DNA from: Photobacterium sp. GJ3
GTDB taxonomy: Bacteria; Pseudomonadota; Gammaproteobacteria; Enterobacterales; Vibrionaceae
Assembly (NCBI RefSeq): GCF_018199995.1
Contig: NZ_CP073579.1
Coordinates: 744,001-808,000 of the forward strand
Length of the DNA stretch: 64,000 nucleotides
Direction of reading: 5' to 3'
Position 1 is the first letter of the stretch; every line of letters starts with the position of its first letter. Made by a program: the position numbers and the translations under genes. The notes under the pieces were generated by a model. The model was not told the DNA's origin and ran no database searches. It worked only from the letters and a program-made list of their open reading frames with translations. This document shows, in pieces, positions 26,883 through 35,100 of the stretch.

Positions 26883-27212
26883 TGTGCTCCGTGGGGCGAA
26901 CATGATAATTGCCATCCCCAAAAGTGCCACACCAGAACCCACAAGATCCCAAGTGGTTGGGCGAATACCATCAACAGCCCACAACCATAAAATAGCCATG
27001 AAAATATAGACGCCTCCATACGCAGCATAAACTCTGCCTGCAGCGGTTGGATGTAAAGACAGCAGCCAAGCGAATACCGCAAGACTCAGTGCAGCCGGCA
27101 GCAGCAACCAAACCGATTTCCCCTCACGCAGATAAAGATATGGTAGGTAACAGCCAACAATTTCGGCGAAAGCGGTGATTAAAAATAGACCGACTGTTTT
27201 TACTTCCGGCAA
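26880..27212 (-). CDS. Cassette: YnfA/UPF0060-family membrane protein
   Basis: The 110-residue protein is a four-helix small membrane protein of the UPF0060 (YnfA) family, related to small multidrug resistance transporters. Family marks are [19 protein letters not shown], the [12 protein letters not shown] segment and [21 protein letters not shown]-like export of cations or dyes is possible but unproven. An attC lies at its 3' end. Confidence 0.85.
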   Translation of the reverse strand: MPEVKTVGLFLITAFAEIVGCYLPYLYLREGKSVWLLLPAALSLAVFAWLLSLHPTAAGRVYAAYGGVYIFMAILWLWAVDGIRPTTWDLVGSGVALLGMAIIMFAPRST

Positions 27213-27227
27213 AAGATAATTCCTCTG

Positions 27228-27275
27228 ATTGATGACACATGATCAATGGCATGGACTCCTCTCATCAAGCTTTGC
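27228..27275 (+). mobile_element. Possible left-end scrap of an IS110/IS1111-type element
   Basis: CATGGACTCCTCTCATCAAG followed by CTTTGCC aligns with the left ends at 36005, 38092, 39190 and 42356, but similarity stops after about 45 bases. It sits at the attC position of the phosphotransferase cassette. Confidence 0.4.
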
Positions 27276-27293
27276 CGCACGAGGAAAGCCTGC

Positions 27294-28079
27294 TCATGCA
27301 CGGGCACCCACCAAAGTGTCGGTAATATACTGCTTATGGCTATTGAGATATTGGATATCCGCTAAGTAAGCCAAATGATGCCCATCTTTGATATTTTCGA
27401 TGAAAGCTTGGTTACCCTGACTGGCTTCATTGTACATATGGTCTACCAAAGCTTGTACTCTGTCCATCATTGCATCCACGAAAACCAGACGGTCTTTTTC
27501 TGGTAAACCATAAGCATCACAAAACTGCTTGGCTCGTACAGACTGAGATTGCAAGTCACCCATTGCATCATACTCGTGAGTTTTGAATGGAGCCCAGCAG
27601 TATACGGCATAAGCGATATCCCAAATTCTGGGTGCGGGATGTGCAGTATCAAAGTCAATCATGCCCACAGTTTCTGAGCCAATCAGCGTAACATTATAAG
27701 GCGCATAGTCTCCGTGACAGATAACCTCGATTGGCTCTCGACTGGGAAGCATCCACTCTAGTGATTCGTTCGAATGTTTTGATAGAAACGAACTGGATAC
27801 ATCATGAAATAAACGGAGGAGTTTAGCCGCAGAAGTCAGGGCTTCAGTCGTAGCAATATGACCTTTCAGCGGATCATTGAAAACCTCACCGTCAACATAA
27901 GACAAAATTTCATTTCCTTTATCATCGAAACCATCAGGCTGTGGGGCTGCATGAAAGCCACTTTCAGCAATATGTGACAATAAACAATGTACTGTTTCAG
28001 ACCACTTGCTACGTGGTCGATAAATCTTATTTTCTGATCGAAAAATCTGACCTTCTCGCCCACCTTGAAGCTCTTCCAT
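27294..28079 (-). CDS. Cassette: aminoglycoside phosphotransferase-like kinase
   Basis: The 261-residue protein has the APH/choline kinase-like fold: the catalytic loop VICHGDYAPYNVTLIG (HGDxxxxN) and the DFD-type metal motif GMIDFDTAHPAPRIWDIAYAVYCW. The N-terminal lobe contains IYRPRSKWSETVHCLLSHI. It could phosphorylate an antibiotic or a small metabolite; the APH fold alone does not prove resistance. AAGGAT precedes the start. Confidence 0.8.
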   Translation of the reverse strand: MEELQGGREGQIFRSENKIYRPRSKWSETVHCLLSHIAESGFHAAPQPDGFDDKGNEILSYVDGEVFNDPLKGHIATTEALTSAAKLLRLFHDVSSSFLSKHSNESLEWMLPSREPIEVICHGDYAPYNVTLIGSETVGMIDFDTAHPAPRIWDIAYAVYCWAPFKTHEYDAMGDLQSQSVRAKQFCDAYGLPEKDRLVFVDAMMDRVQALVDHMYNEASQGNQAFIENIKDGHHLAYLADIQYLNSHKQYITDTLVGARA

Positions 28080-28107
28080 CGATATCCTTATGTGTAATTT
28101 ATTTGTG

Positions 28108-28172
28108 CTTAAAACGCCGACTTAAGGGGCTGGAAACGCGACACCTTGACAGTCAATCTTGAGGCGTTTGTG
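28108..28172 (-). repeat. VCR-like attC site
   Basis: The minus strand runs CAAACGCCTCAAGATTG ... CAGCCCCTTAAGTCGGCGTTT, very close to Vibrio cholerae repeat ends. The right core could also pair with the core at 28345, which would make one long site. Confidence 0.65.
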
Positions 28173-28329
28173 ATATGTAACGACCCAGATAATTTTTGAT
28201 GAAATTTACATCAGCACTATAGAAGTCACTCAGTGGAATTTGGTGTGAGACACGCAATACCGATGCTGCCGCAGAACCTTCACCACTGAACCCTATTGCA
28301 ACCCCAAATACCACGCGTTTGCGATCCAT
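28153..28329 (-). CDS. Possible 58-residue cassette protein
   Basis: A frame between two attC-like sites starts MDRKRVVFGVAIGFSGEG and ends FIKNYLGRYISQTPQD. Amino-acid composition looks protein-like, but the start lies inside the attC sequence and the stop in the next one, so it could be chance. No family recognised. Confidence 0.25.
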   Translation of the reverse strand: MDRKRVVFGVAIGFSGEGSAAASVLRVSHQIPLSDFYSADVNFIKNYLGRYISQTPQD

Positions 28330-28351
28330 CTTTAACGGCTTGTTAGGAATA
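28245..28351 (-). repeat. attC-like site
   Basis: The minus strand begins CCTAACAAGCCGTTAAAGAT, contains CGCAAACGCGTGGTATTT, and ends near GCATCGGTATTGCGTG, the same order as other sites of this array. Confidence 0.6.
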
Positions 28352-28897
28352 CTAAGTACCGTGATACGACATAATTGCTATCAAGTTAGAGGGCTTAGCA
28401 CTATTTGTTGTTAATACCCATTGCTCTAGAAATCTATTGCCTTGAAACAAAGTATAAGAAGTCGTAGTTAGACTACCTGATTGTACAATTATTTCTTTTT
28501 TGTAAGTAAAACCGCTACCGGCAGGGGGTAACCAGGCTTCCATACTTGCTTGTATTTTATCAATACTACCTTGATGAACAAAAACAGAACAAAGATTGTT
28601 GTTTAGCAAAACCAATCCAAATTTACCTTCGCTATTTTCTAAATACCATGCTCTTCCATCGTTACCTTTAAGGTAGTTTTCGGCAATTTCTTTAGGTGCA
28701 ACTTTGAAGCCTTTTCTTTGCGCAGAGGTTTCTAGAGCCGATTCGTCTTGACGCCCCACAACACAAGTACCCATAAACAGTTGTATTGGTGTTGATTTGC
28801 GTAAAGCAAGGCCTTGATCCTCTTGCGCTGTTGTTGCCTTACAGCCAACAACTGAAATTATAAAGGTCGCAAGAATATATAATTTAACTCGATTCAT
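28352..28897 (-). CDS. Cassette: putative lipoprotein, NMCC_0638-like
   Basis: The 181-residue protein starts with a lipoprotein signal (MNRVKLYILATFIISVVGC) and has no membrane segment afterwards. The body (GTCVVGRQDESALETSAQRKGF, GLVLLNNNLCSVFVHQG) resembles uncharacterised NMCC_0638-type proteins. I chose the ATG at 28897, since an upstream start would put extra residues before the signal. Function unknown; cell-envelope location inferred. Confidence 0.65.
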   Translation of the reverse strand: MNRVKLYILATFIISVVGCKATTAQEDQGLALRKSTPIQLFMGTCVVGRQDESALETSAQRKGFKVAPKEIAENYLKGNDGRAWYLENSEGKFGLVLLNNNLCSVFVHQGSIDKIQASMEAWLPPAGSGFTYKKEIIVQSGSLTTTSYTLFQGNRFLEQWVLTTNSAKPSNLIAIMSYHGT

Positions 28898-28904
28898 GTT
28901 CCGT

Positions 28905-29033
28905 ATTCCTAAACACCATGTTAAGGGGTGAAGCACGCACTACGATGCCTCCGCATAACCACCTAACCTAAAGGTAACGTAACACATAGTAAAAATGTCA
29001 CGCGTTGCGAATCCCTTTTGAACAGTTGGTTAT
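28905..29033 (-). repeat. attC site
   Basis: The minus strand runs AACCAACTGTTCAAAAGGG, GCAACGCGTGACATTTTT, and ends ACCCCTTAACATGGTGTTT. Inner arms TTCAAAAGGG and CCCCTTAA pair. Confidence 0.75.
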
Positions 29034-29428
29034 GTTTCTAGCTCACGTTTGACGGCTAGGACTTCAGCCTCTGCGAGATCGTAAAACTTGCGCTTTGCCG
29101 TGGCTGCAACTGGGTTGTGTAGCTTCCTGATATTGTTCAATTTCCATGCTAACCAACCCTCTTCAAACGCCGACTCTTCACAACCTGAAAACTTGCAGTC
29201 TGCTTTGCTCCAAGGTGCGCAGGAAACGATATCAATGATAGCGACAATTTGACCCTCATAATCCTCATCCCCATCCTTTGTTAACCTTGTATTATTTTGT
29301 ACCAGCGCTACGTTTCGCATTGGGAGTCGTTCTGGCATCCAAGATCTGATTTCCAATGATTTAGTTTCATTGGAAATCATGGTTCCCCATGGTTCAACTA
29401 CGGATAAAGCTTTCAAATTTTCCTCCAT
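29030..29428 (-). CDS. Cassette: ASCH-domain protein
   Basis: The 132-residue protein contains an ASCH domain (PUA-like beta barrel): ALSVVEPWGTMISNETKSLEIRSW carries the conserved core with the K-x-E-x-R motif, followed by QIVAIIDIVSC and the WLAWKLNNIRKL helix. ASCH proteins bind RNA or modified nucleotides, and some cleave N4-acetylcytidine. Specific role unknown. Confidence 0.75.
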   Translation of the reverse strand: MEENLKALSVVEPWGTMISNETKSLEIRSWMPERLPMRNVALVQNNTRLTKDGDEDYEGQIVAIIDIVSCAPWSKADCKFSGCEESAFEEGWLAWKLNNIRKLHNPVAATAKRKFYDLAEAEVLAVKRELET

Positions 29429-29509
29429 GAAGCATAACGCCGCAGTAAGTAGTGAGCAACGCTCACCATGACACCTAACCCATTGTGCTGTAAATACTTA
29501 AGCCGATTT

Positions 29510-30899
29510 CATAGACAGGATCTTTAGCTCTAACCCCATATTTTAGATAGAAAAAAGGCTTCACTTATGATCTGATAATCGTCGCCAAACAAACAACCAG
29601 AATCAACCGTGAAGCCGATGACGATTATCTCTTTAAAAAAGCAACTGGTGCAATTCTTCGATGCCAGTTTTCTCGAAAAAACTGCAAGAAAGTGTGGTTT
29701 TACTCAGCGGGCCAGAGCAATTCAGCCTCAACAATTGGTACTCAGCCTTCTCGCGGCTTTGAGCAAGGGCAATTGCCACGCCATTGCCGACCTTCATCGC
29801 CAGTTCAACGGGATGTGTCTGAGTGAAAAGCAAAATGTGGCTTATAAGCCTTTTCATAACCAGTTGCGAAAAGATAGTTTTGCCGACTTTATGAAAGAGC
29901 TGGTCAAATTTGCAATAGTTCAGCTGTTCCAGAAGAGTTCGCGTTCAATGCCAGCAAATTTATCTCATTTCGACGATGTTATTCTGCAGGATGGCAGTTC
30001 TTTTCGAGTTCACGACGGACTTCGTGAGGTTTTTCCAAGCCGCTTCAAAAACTATCCTGCTGCGATTGAATGTCATATGACCATGTCGCTGTTTGACCAG
30101 TCACCAAAAACGATGACAGTAACGGCAGATACAGCATCTGAGCGGACGTACTTGCCCACACCTGGCAACCTAGAGAAAAAATTGCTTTTAGCCGATGCTG
30201 GCTATGTGGATTTTAGCTATTTCGAGCAACTTTCTCGTCATAACGGCCATTTTATCGTCCGTGGCGGTAAATCACTGAACCCAACAATTGTTAGTGCCCA
30301 CAATGGCAATGGTCGGCGTTTACCAAGATTAATAGATATGAAACTCAAGGATATTAGCCGAAAAACTAACCGCTCCGAAGTTCTTGACCTGAGATGCAAG
30401 CGAGGAAAGTACGAGTTCCGGGTGGTGCGTCGATGGTTCGCTGAAGAAAAGCGTTTTTGTCTGTGGTTGACAAACTTGCCGACATCACAATTTTCAGCAG
30501 ACGATATCATGGCGCTCTATCGGTGCCGATGGCAAATTGAGTTGCTATTCAAGGAGTTAAAGTCGCATACGAATTGGCGTCGTTTTGTAACGGCACAAAA
30601 AGCCATTGCTGAGGGGCTGATTTGGGCCAGTTTGCTAGCGCTGATTGTTCGGCGAAGTATTGCCATAACCAGCCTGCCGTCAGTATCTGTATTAAAAGCG
30701 GCAAAAAATGTTGATGTTTGGCTACTTCCAATATTGGAAAGCTTGATGCACCAAGCAAGGTCTGAAATATCAGGGCGACTGGAATGGGCTATGGTATATA
30801 TATCAATGAATGCTCGCAAAGCAGCTCAGAGAAAATCCAAGAAAGACAGAACCTTAGATGGAATTTATGAAAAGCTTAATGCTTAAGGTCCTGTCTATG
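29510..30899 (+). mobile_element. IS4-family element, copy 1 (1390 bp)
   Basis: The ends CATAGACAGGATCTTTAG and CTTAAGGTCCTGTCTATG form the inverted repeats. A perfect 10-bp target duplication, AAGCCGATTT, is present at 29500-29509 and 30900-30909. The copy at 40825 has the same length and encodes an identical transposase, so both are recent arrivals. Confidence 0.92.
29609..30886 (+). CDS. IS4-family transposase
   Basis: The 425-residue transposase has an IS4-type DDE core: FDDVILQDGSSFRVHDGL with the first aspartate, LLLADAGYVDFSYFEQL with the second, and the signature Y-(2)-R-(3)-E-(6)-K in YRCRWQIELLFKELK. The protein is full length and identical to that of copy 2. Confidence 0.93.
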   Translation: MKPMTIISLKKQLVQFFDASFLEKTARKCGFTQRARAIQPQQLVLSLLAALSKGNCHAIADLHRQFNGMCLSEKQNVAYKPFHNQLRKDSFADFMKELVKFAIVQLFQKSSRSMPANLSHFDDVILQDGSSFRVHDGLREVFPSRFKNYPAAIECHMTMSLFDQSPKTMTVTADTASERTYLPTPGNLEKKLLLADAGYVDFSYFEQLSRHNGHFIVRGGKSLNPTIVSAHNGNGRRLPRLIDMKLKDISRKTNRSEVLDLRCKRGKYEFRVVRRWFAEEKRFCLWLTNLPTSQFSADDIMALYRCRWQIELLFKELKSHTNWRRFVTAQKAIAEGLIWASLLALIVRRSIAITSLPSVSVLKAAKNVDVWLLPILESLMHQARSEISGRLEWAMVYISMNARKAAQRKSKKDRTLDGIYEKLNA

Positions 30900-30953
30900 A
30901 AGCCGATTTAAACCAACATTGTCAGGGGTTGCGAATCTGTCTTCAACACTTTG

Positions 30954-31376
30954 TTATCCGTTTTTTAGAAACACACGCTGAACCTTATTAACACCAAATC
31001 CAATAGCTTCGTAAAACTCATGTGTGTCTTTTCTTAGTTCATTACAACGTACTCTAATATCCCCTTTATTTTTCTTTTGGGCATATTTTACGAGTGCTTT
31101 GCCGATACCTTTGCCACGTGCTTCAGGAGAAACAACTAGCCCACCAATTTCAAAGAAGTTCTCTGATGCAAGGCGCCGAGCATAGAAAAGGTGTAACCAG
31201 CCTAAAATTCGGCCATCTGATTCTGCGACATAAACCTGATCTTGAGCAGAATTCAGTAATTCTTGAAGCTTTGAAAGAGATTCGGAAGAAGATAACTCGG
31301 CATATCCAAGATATTTGGATACTTCATTAATGCCGAGAACATCCGATTCTGAAGCAGTTCTGATTATATGTTCCAC
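30954..31376 (-). CDS. Cassette: GNAT N-acetyltransferase
   Basis: The 140-residue GNAT protein shows IRTASESDVLGINEV, the VYVAESDGRILGWLHLF strand pair, and the acetyl-CoA loop SPEARGKGIGKALVKYA, ending in HEFYEAIGFGVNKVQRVF. Acceptor unknown. It is a second acetyltransferase in this array, with no close similarity to the one at 25627. Confidence 0.87.
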   Translation of the reverse strand: MEHIIRTASESDVLGINEVSKYLGYAELSSSESLSKLQELLNSAQDQVYVAESDGRILGWLHLFYARRLASENFFEIGGLVVSPEARGKGIGKALVKYAQKKNKGDIRVRCNELRKDTHEFYEAIGFGVNKVQRVFLKNG

Positions 31377-31394
31377 TCTACGTTTTCCTTGTCT

Positions 31395-31528
31395 TTCATA
31401 ACACCAAGTTCAGGTGTGAAGCACATAATACCGATGGCACCGCCGAGCAGTATAATCACAAAAACCAACACAGAATAAAAATGGTACGCGTGCCGAATCG
31501 CTCTTTAATTGTCTGTTGTGCGGTTTCC
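31395..31528 (-). repeat. attC site
   Basis: The minus strand runs GACAATTAAAGAGCGATTCG, GCACGCGTACCATTTTT, GGTGCCATCGGTATTATGTG and ends ACCTGAACTTGGTGTTATG. Confidence 0.7.
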
Positions 31529-31905
31529 TAATACAGTAACTCATCAGCTTCAATACCAACATGATCGGGAGCTAAATATTGAGGAAATCTGACTGCTCGG
31601 ATTGTATCGTGACCAAGTAACATAGCTTTGCACACTCTGTGCATCCCATCCATGACCCTACCTTTATGACACAGGAGGATTGGGTATGATAAATCAGCGT
31701 TCTGGATGAGTTTCGTGTGCTCTATAATGTTTCTACATGTTGGTTTTGCACCACCCAACTCGAACCAAAATTCTTCGTCTAACTCACTGATGTCAGCTAA
31801 CGAAATTTCGATAACGGGTAAATCTTTAGCGAGTTCAATTAGCCGGAAAACATCCCACGATAGCAGCCCTTCATCAGAGCTTCGAAAATGATACTGTTGT
31901 CTCAT
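31528..31905 (-). CDS. Cassette: ParB/Srx-like domain protein
   Basis: The 125-residue protein contains PILLCHKGRVMDGMHRVCKAMLLGHDTIRAVRF, the ParB/sulfiredoxin-like pattern in which a strand leads into a D-G-x-H-R loop that binds nucleotide. It lacks a DNA-binding HTH, so it is not a partition protein. CTPase or nucleotide-dependent activity is possible but not shown. Confidence 0.6.
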   Translation of the reverse strand: MRQQYHFRSSDEGLLSWDVFRLIELAKDLPVIEISLADISELDEEFWFELGGAKPTCRNIIEHTKLIQNADLSYPILLCHKGRVMDGMHRVCKAMLLGHDTIRAVRFPQYLAPDHVGIEADELLY

Positions 31906-31914
31906 GATTCTCCT

Positions 31915-32045
31915 TACTCCACCACGCCCAGTTCAGACGTGAGTGGCAACATCGATAAATCTAAGTCATTGTTCTGTAGATAACTAAATTGATTTCGACT
32001 CAAGTACCAAGCATTGCGAATCGCTTTTTAATTACTTATTATGTG
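31915..32045 (-). repeat. attC site
   Basis: The minus strand contains AAGTAATTAAAAAGCGATTC, GCAATGCTTGGTACTTG and, at the far side, ACGTCTGAACTGGGCGTGG. The cores are more diverged than average. Confidence 0.55.
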
Positions 32046-32318
32046 TGTTACTCAAACTTGGCGATATGACATTGATACTTTCTCTCACGCCACCACCAAA
32101 TCAATAAACTAAAAGGAATAGCACCCATCAATCCCCAGAAACCACTCATGAATATATCGGTCGTTTGCGCCCAGCCCCAAACCGTTTCAGATATAAAAAC
32201 CGGTTCAATACTTTGCCCTACCATCACGCCTAAAATTGCTGGAAAAGAAGTGCGGACAACAAACCTAAGACTCCCCTGTTGTCGTTCTAGTTTCCACTTG
32301 GAAAGTTCGTTTTCCGAG

Positions 32319-33559
32319 CAGGGCGAGAGCACGTATGCTCAGTTTTTATCCAAACCTTGGATTCCCGCCAATATTACTTGCTCCAAATAGGCTATATTCA
32401 TGGCAGCTATTTTTTGCTTGCGCCTGATACTCGCCTTTTTGCTTGTTTCTAATCGAAGCATGTTAAGCGCCATGTGACGCACACCAGCCAGGAGTTCGGC
32501 GGCATTGCCACGATAGATTTGGCAAGCATCTTCCTTCATCGTGACATCAAGCACCCAGTGCAACCGATTTTCGATTTCCCAGTGACCTCGGACTGCATCG
32601 GCAAAACCTTCGGGGGTGAGCACCGCAGAGCTAATGTAGTAGCGGTACTCCAGCGATTCTTTCCCTGCTGAGTCAATACGATAGCCAATAGCAACACCGA
32701 CGCTTTGAAGCCCTTTCCAATCAGGGAAATCTGTCTTCAACTCCTGCGCTGGCATGACGTGGTATTCGCGCGCTTCAATACGCCCATGTCCGCGCTCGAT
32801 GTCACACGCTGGGCTTTTTTCGAGCAATGGCGCCAACGCTTTTTGTACTGCTTTAGCCAGGCTTTTTTGGTTGCCTTTGACTGCTAATAGGTAATCGCCA
32901 CCTTGCTCAACTATCTGCTTGGCGATATCGGTTTGACAGCCCATCGCATCGATAGAGACAAGACAACCTTTGATATCTAACAGCTTGAGCAGCTCAGGGA
33001 TGGCGGTGATTTCATTGGACTTATCTTGGGTTTTAACTTGTCCCATGACAACGCCGTTGGCTGTCGCAAAAGCACTGACCATGTGGAGCGTTGATTGCCG
33101 ATCTTCTCGGTTATAGGAGCTGCGTAACACCTTGCCGTCAATAGCAATAAGCTCGCCATTCGAATGGACGTTGGCTGCCTGCATCCATTTTAAAAAGCAG
33201 TCTTGAAACTGGTCAGGCTCAATGGAAGAAACAACCCTGGCAATCGTGTCATGGACAGGGATGCCCTGGCGAAAAAGTCCTTTGTCCTGTAGCCAATTGA
33301 GGTGAGCTTCGCCAAAGTCTTCGATATCTTCCCAGCCCTCCATACCGGCAATGGTGGCGCATACGGTCAGAAACAAAATGTCGAACAGTGGGTACGATAT
33401 TTTTGCTGACTGCCGTGGGTCTTGAATCACTGAAAAGAATTGAGAAAAAGCATCGATATGCATCAGGAACTCCCGTAAAAAGGGGAGTATATGATCACAG
33501 CCAGCCTTGATCGTCAAACTGATCTATTTTGTTCAAAAAACGTTCGTGATCTTGCCCTG
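32319..33559 (-). mobile_element. ISAs1-family element, copy A (1241 bp)
   Basis: Ends CAGGGCGAGAGCACGTATG and CAGGGCAAGATCACGAACG form the terminal repeats. A perfect 10-bp duplication, GTTTTCCGAG, flanks it (32309-32318 and 33560-33569). Confidence 0.93.
32339..33463 (-). CDS. ISAs1-family transposase
   Basis: The 374-residue protein (start MHIDAFSQFF) is an ISAs1/H-repeat-associated DDE transposase: the N-terminal DPRQSAKISYPLFDILFL domain, GELIAIDGKVLRSSYN with the first aspartate, VSIDAMGCQTDIAKQI with the second, and the WEIENRLHWVLDVTMKEDA end. An upstream in-frame ATG at 33517 lies within the terminal region and is less likely. Copy B differs at two positions. Confidence 0.92.
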   Translation of the reverse strand: MHIDAFSQFFSVIQDPRQSAKISYPLFDILFLTVCATIAGMEGWEDIEDFGEAHLNWLQDKGLFRQGIPVHDTIARVVSSIEPDQFQDCFLKWMQAANVHSNGELIAIDGKVLRSSYNREDRQSTLHMVSAFATANGVVMGQVKTQDKSNEITAIPELLKLLDIKGCLVSIDAMGCQTDIAKQIVEQGGDYLLAVKGNQKSLAKAVQKALAPLLEKSPACDIERGHGRIEAREYHVMPAQELKTDFPDWKGLQSVGVAIGYRIDSAGKESLEYRYYISSAVLTPEGFADAVRGHWEIENRLHWVLDVTMKEDACQIYRGNAAELLAGVRHMALNMLRLETSKKASIRRKQKIAAMNIAYLEQVILAGIQGLDKN

Positions 33560-33929
33560 GTTTTCCGAGTCTTTCATTATCTCCTCCATGAGATATGCGG
33601 TATAAACATATAACGCAAAGCACACGGGCGGAAAGCGTATTAGCCTTTGACGTCTCAGCAGCCCAAGACTGCGATTGATCCGCCTTTTTATATAACATGC
33701 TACCTTTACCACCAACAAACATGCCTATAGCAACTAATACCGCCCCTATTGCGAATGTATGAAACCTAAATTGTGTCCAATCAAATGAATGATCATCAGT
33801 AAAAGCGAGCTTCAAGTAGACATCATCAGGCGATGATTGAAATGCATAAATTGGCAATAAATCTGCCATGAAGGCTGCAAAAGCGTACAAAAGAATCAAA
33901 CAGCCGATGATCATCAATGTTTTATTCAC
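33495..33929 (-). CDS. Cassette: small membrane protein, 3' end altered by ISAs1
   Basis: I start at the GTG at 33929 (AGG site 8 bases upstream): NKTLMIIGCLILLYAFAAFM, then FRFHTFAIGAVLVAIGMFV, two hydrophobic helices. From 33559 down the frame runs into the ISAs1 end, so the last residues are IS-derived. Before insertion the frame would have ended with a stop about ten codons inside the next gene. Function unknown. Confidence 0.55.
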   Translation of the reverse strand: MNKTLMIIGCLILLYAFAAFMADLLPIYAFQSSPDDVYLKLAFTDDHSFDWTQFRFHTFAIGAVLVAIGMFVGGKGSMLYKKADQSQSWAAETSKANTLSARVLCVICLYRISHGGDNERLGKPGQDHERFLNKIDQFDDQGWL

Positions 33930-33947
33930 TTGAACCTGCCTCTTGCA

Positions 33948-34025
33948 ATTAACGCTGCGTTGCTTAGTAAACGCTGTGACCACCAAACCTAAATCATTGT
34001 GAATGCCTCTTCAACAGTATTCTAT
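33948..34025 (-). repeat. attC-like site
   Basis: The minus strand reads ACTGTTGAAGAGGCATTCAC and ends GCAACGCAGCGTTAAT, with a central TTTAGGTTTGGTGG block. Confidence 0.6.
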
Positions 34026-34052
34026 GTGTGAAGTGGTCAGCACACAAACTAT

Positions 34053-34222
34053 CTAACTACCTTCACCAATGTTCAACTCATCGATTACATCTTCCCAAGC
34101 AGAACAGTCAACACCAAGAATATGACTAACTTTTCTCTTTTCTTCAATTGTTTAAGAGGGAGTCGATCGGATTCAGGACTATAACTGGACTTAGTGACAA
34201 CGACTACTTCGCTATGTTTCAT
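34053..34222 (-). pseudogene. Small cassette gene with one frameshift
   Basis: The start MKHSEVVVVTKSSYSPESD and the end SHILGVDCSAWEDVIDELN read in two frames that join if one base is added in the A-rich stretch AAGAAAAGAGAAAAG. The joined product is about 56 residues of unknown family. Without the repair it ends as a 45-residue peptide with an unrelated tail. Confidence 0.5.
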
Positions 34223-34261
34223 TCGTTAATTCCGTATGAGTGAATAACGCTTTGTTACAGC
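34223..34261 (-). repeat. Minimal attC-like junction
   Basis: The minus strand reads TAACAAAGCGTTATTCACTC and soon ends ATTAACGAATG; it is only about 40 bases and may be a deleted site. Confidence 0.35.
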
Positions 34262-34636
34262 TTAAGCGTACACGTACTGCTCTAATCTTTTACCTCGATC
34301 ATCAACTGTAATTGCTTTCACATAAACTTGGTGATTTTTTGCCATGTAGACTTGAAGATAAAACTCTTTAACGCATTCCAAGGTAACATTGTGACTAGCA
34401 GCATGCTTAGGCAACCATTCACGATAGTGACCGATTGATTTTCTGATTCTCGGAGTTAAACGAAAGAGTTCCTCTGTTTGGACGGGAATCCAAGAAATCT
34501 GAACTGGCTTACCTCGATTTAAGCGAGCCAAAGTGTATAAATCTTCGATAATAAATGTGCCGTCAACATAATTGCACCCACCGACGAATGAATGGGTAAA
34601 GTTATGAGCCATCGATTTAATTAACTTATACTTCAT
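34262..34636 (-). CDS. Cassette: hypothetical protein
   Basis: This 124-residue protein is not recognised. It has an aromatic-rich start (MAHNFTHSFVGGCNYVDGTF), a middle segment RLTPRIRKSIGHYREWLPKHA and a beta-rich end (KEFYLQVYMAKNHQVYVKAI). No signal peptide or membrane segment is seen. attC-like sites flank it on both sides, so it is a complete cassette. Confidence 0.65.
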   Translation of the reverse strand: MKYKLIKSMAHNFTHSFVGGCNYVDGTFIIEDLYTLARLNRGKPVQISWIPVQTEELFRLTPRIRKSIGHYREWLPKHAASHNVTLECVKEFYLQVYMAKNHQVYVKAITVDDRGKRLEQYVYA

Positions 34637-34644
34637 GCTACCCC

Positions 34645-34770
34645 TTGAATGATAACCCCTTGTTTAGTCGTAAGGTACGCTATACAAAAGCTTCTACACG
34701 ATTGCGTAATCAAAATTTCACTGCAAACCCAGAACGCCATGCGTGTCGAATCTGCTTCAACAATTTGTTA
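34645..34770 (-). repeat. attC site
   Basis: The minus strand runs ATAACAAATTGTTGAAGCAG, CGACACGCATGGCGTTCTGG and ends CTAAACAAGGGGTTATC. Confidence 0.7.
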
Positions 34771-35100
34771 TATGTCGTTATTCGCATCGACTAGTTCACC
34801 AACATTGACTTCTGCGAATATAGGATTGCTTAACAACCAACGTTCTATCACCAAGCGCTCTTTCTCTGTTGGAGAATCATATCGATTATTAGATACCACA
34901 AAACAATCAAATTGTTCCTGACTAGATCCGCCACCAACAATTAAATTTTGACTTTCTACAAGATCAATAAACTCATCGATAAATTCCTCATAATCAGTTT
35001 CACTATGTTCCGTCATTCGACAGTTCACTGCAAAACCATATACTGTAAACTCACCACTGAATAATTTCTTTCTTAATCTTCTACTACGATTTTTCGTCAT
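34768..35100 (-). CDS. Cassette: YggL/DUF469-like protein
   Basis: The 110-residue protein matches the YggL (DUF469) family: NRSRRLRKKLFSGEFTVYGF at the start, a helix (EFIDEFIDLVESQNLIVGGG) and KERLVIERWLLSN near the end. Chromosomal YggL binds the 50S ribosomal subunit, so this cassette copy could modulate ribosomes. It is usually a single-copy core gene, so its presence as a cassette is unusual. Confidence 0.75.
   Translation of the reverse strand: MTKNRSRRLRKKLFSGEFTVYGFAVNCRMTEHSETDYEEFIDEFIDLVESQNLIVGGGSSQEQFDCFVVSNNRYDSPTEKERLVIERWLLSNPIFAEVNVGELVDANNDI

Larger units (their letters stand above)
29430..30955 (-). repeat. attC site split by an IS4-type element
   Basis: Removing the element at 29510-30899 and one AAGCCGATTT copy rebuilds a site that runs from ATAACAAAGTGTTGAAG through CGCAACCCCTGACAAT to TACTGCGGCGTTATGC on the minus strand. 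The insertion lies in the site centre. Confidence 0.65.
32048..33577 (-). pseudogene. Cassette membrane protein gene split by ISAs1
   Basis: The start MKDSEN (33577-33560, with a GGAG site) joins exactly in frame to ELSKWKLERQQGSLRFVV... (32308-32048) when the ISAs1 element and one GTTTTCCGAG copy are removed. That gives 92 residues with two hydrophobic segments (FPAILGVMVGQS and GFWGLMGAIPFSLLIWWW). Family not recognised. The start overlaps the end of the upstream membrane-protein frame, suggesting a two-gene cassette. Confidence 0.75.
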
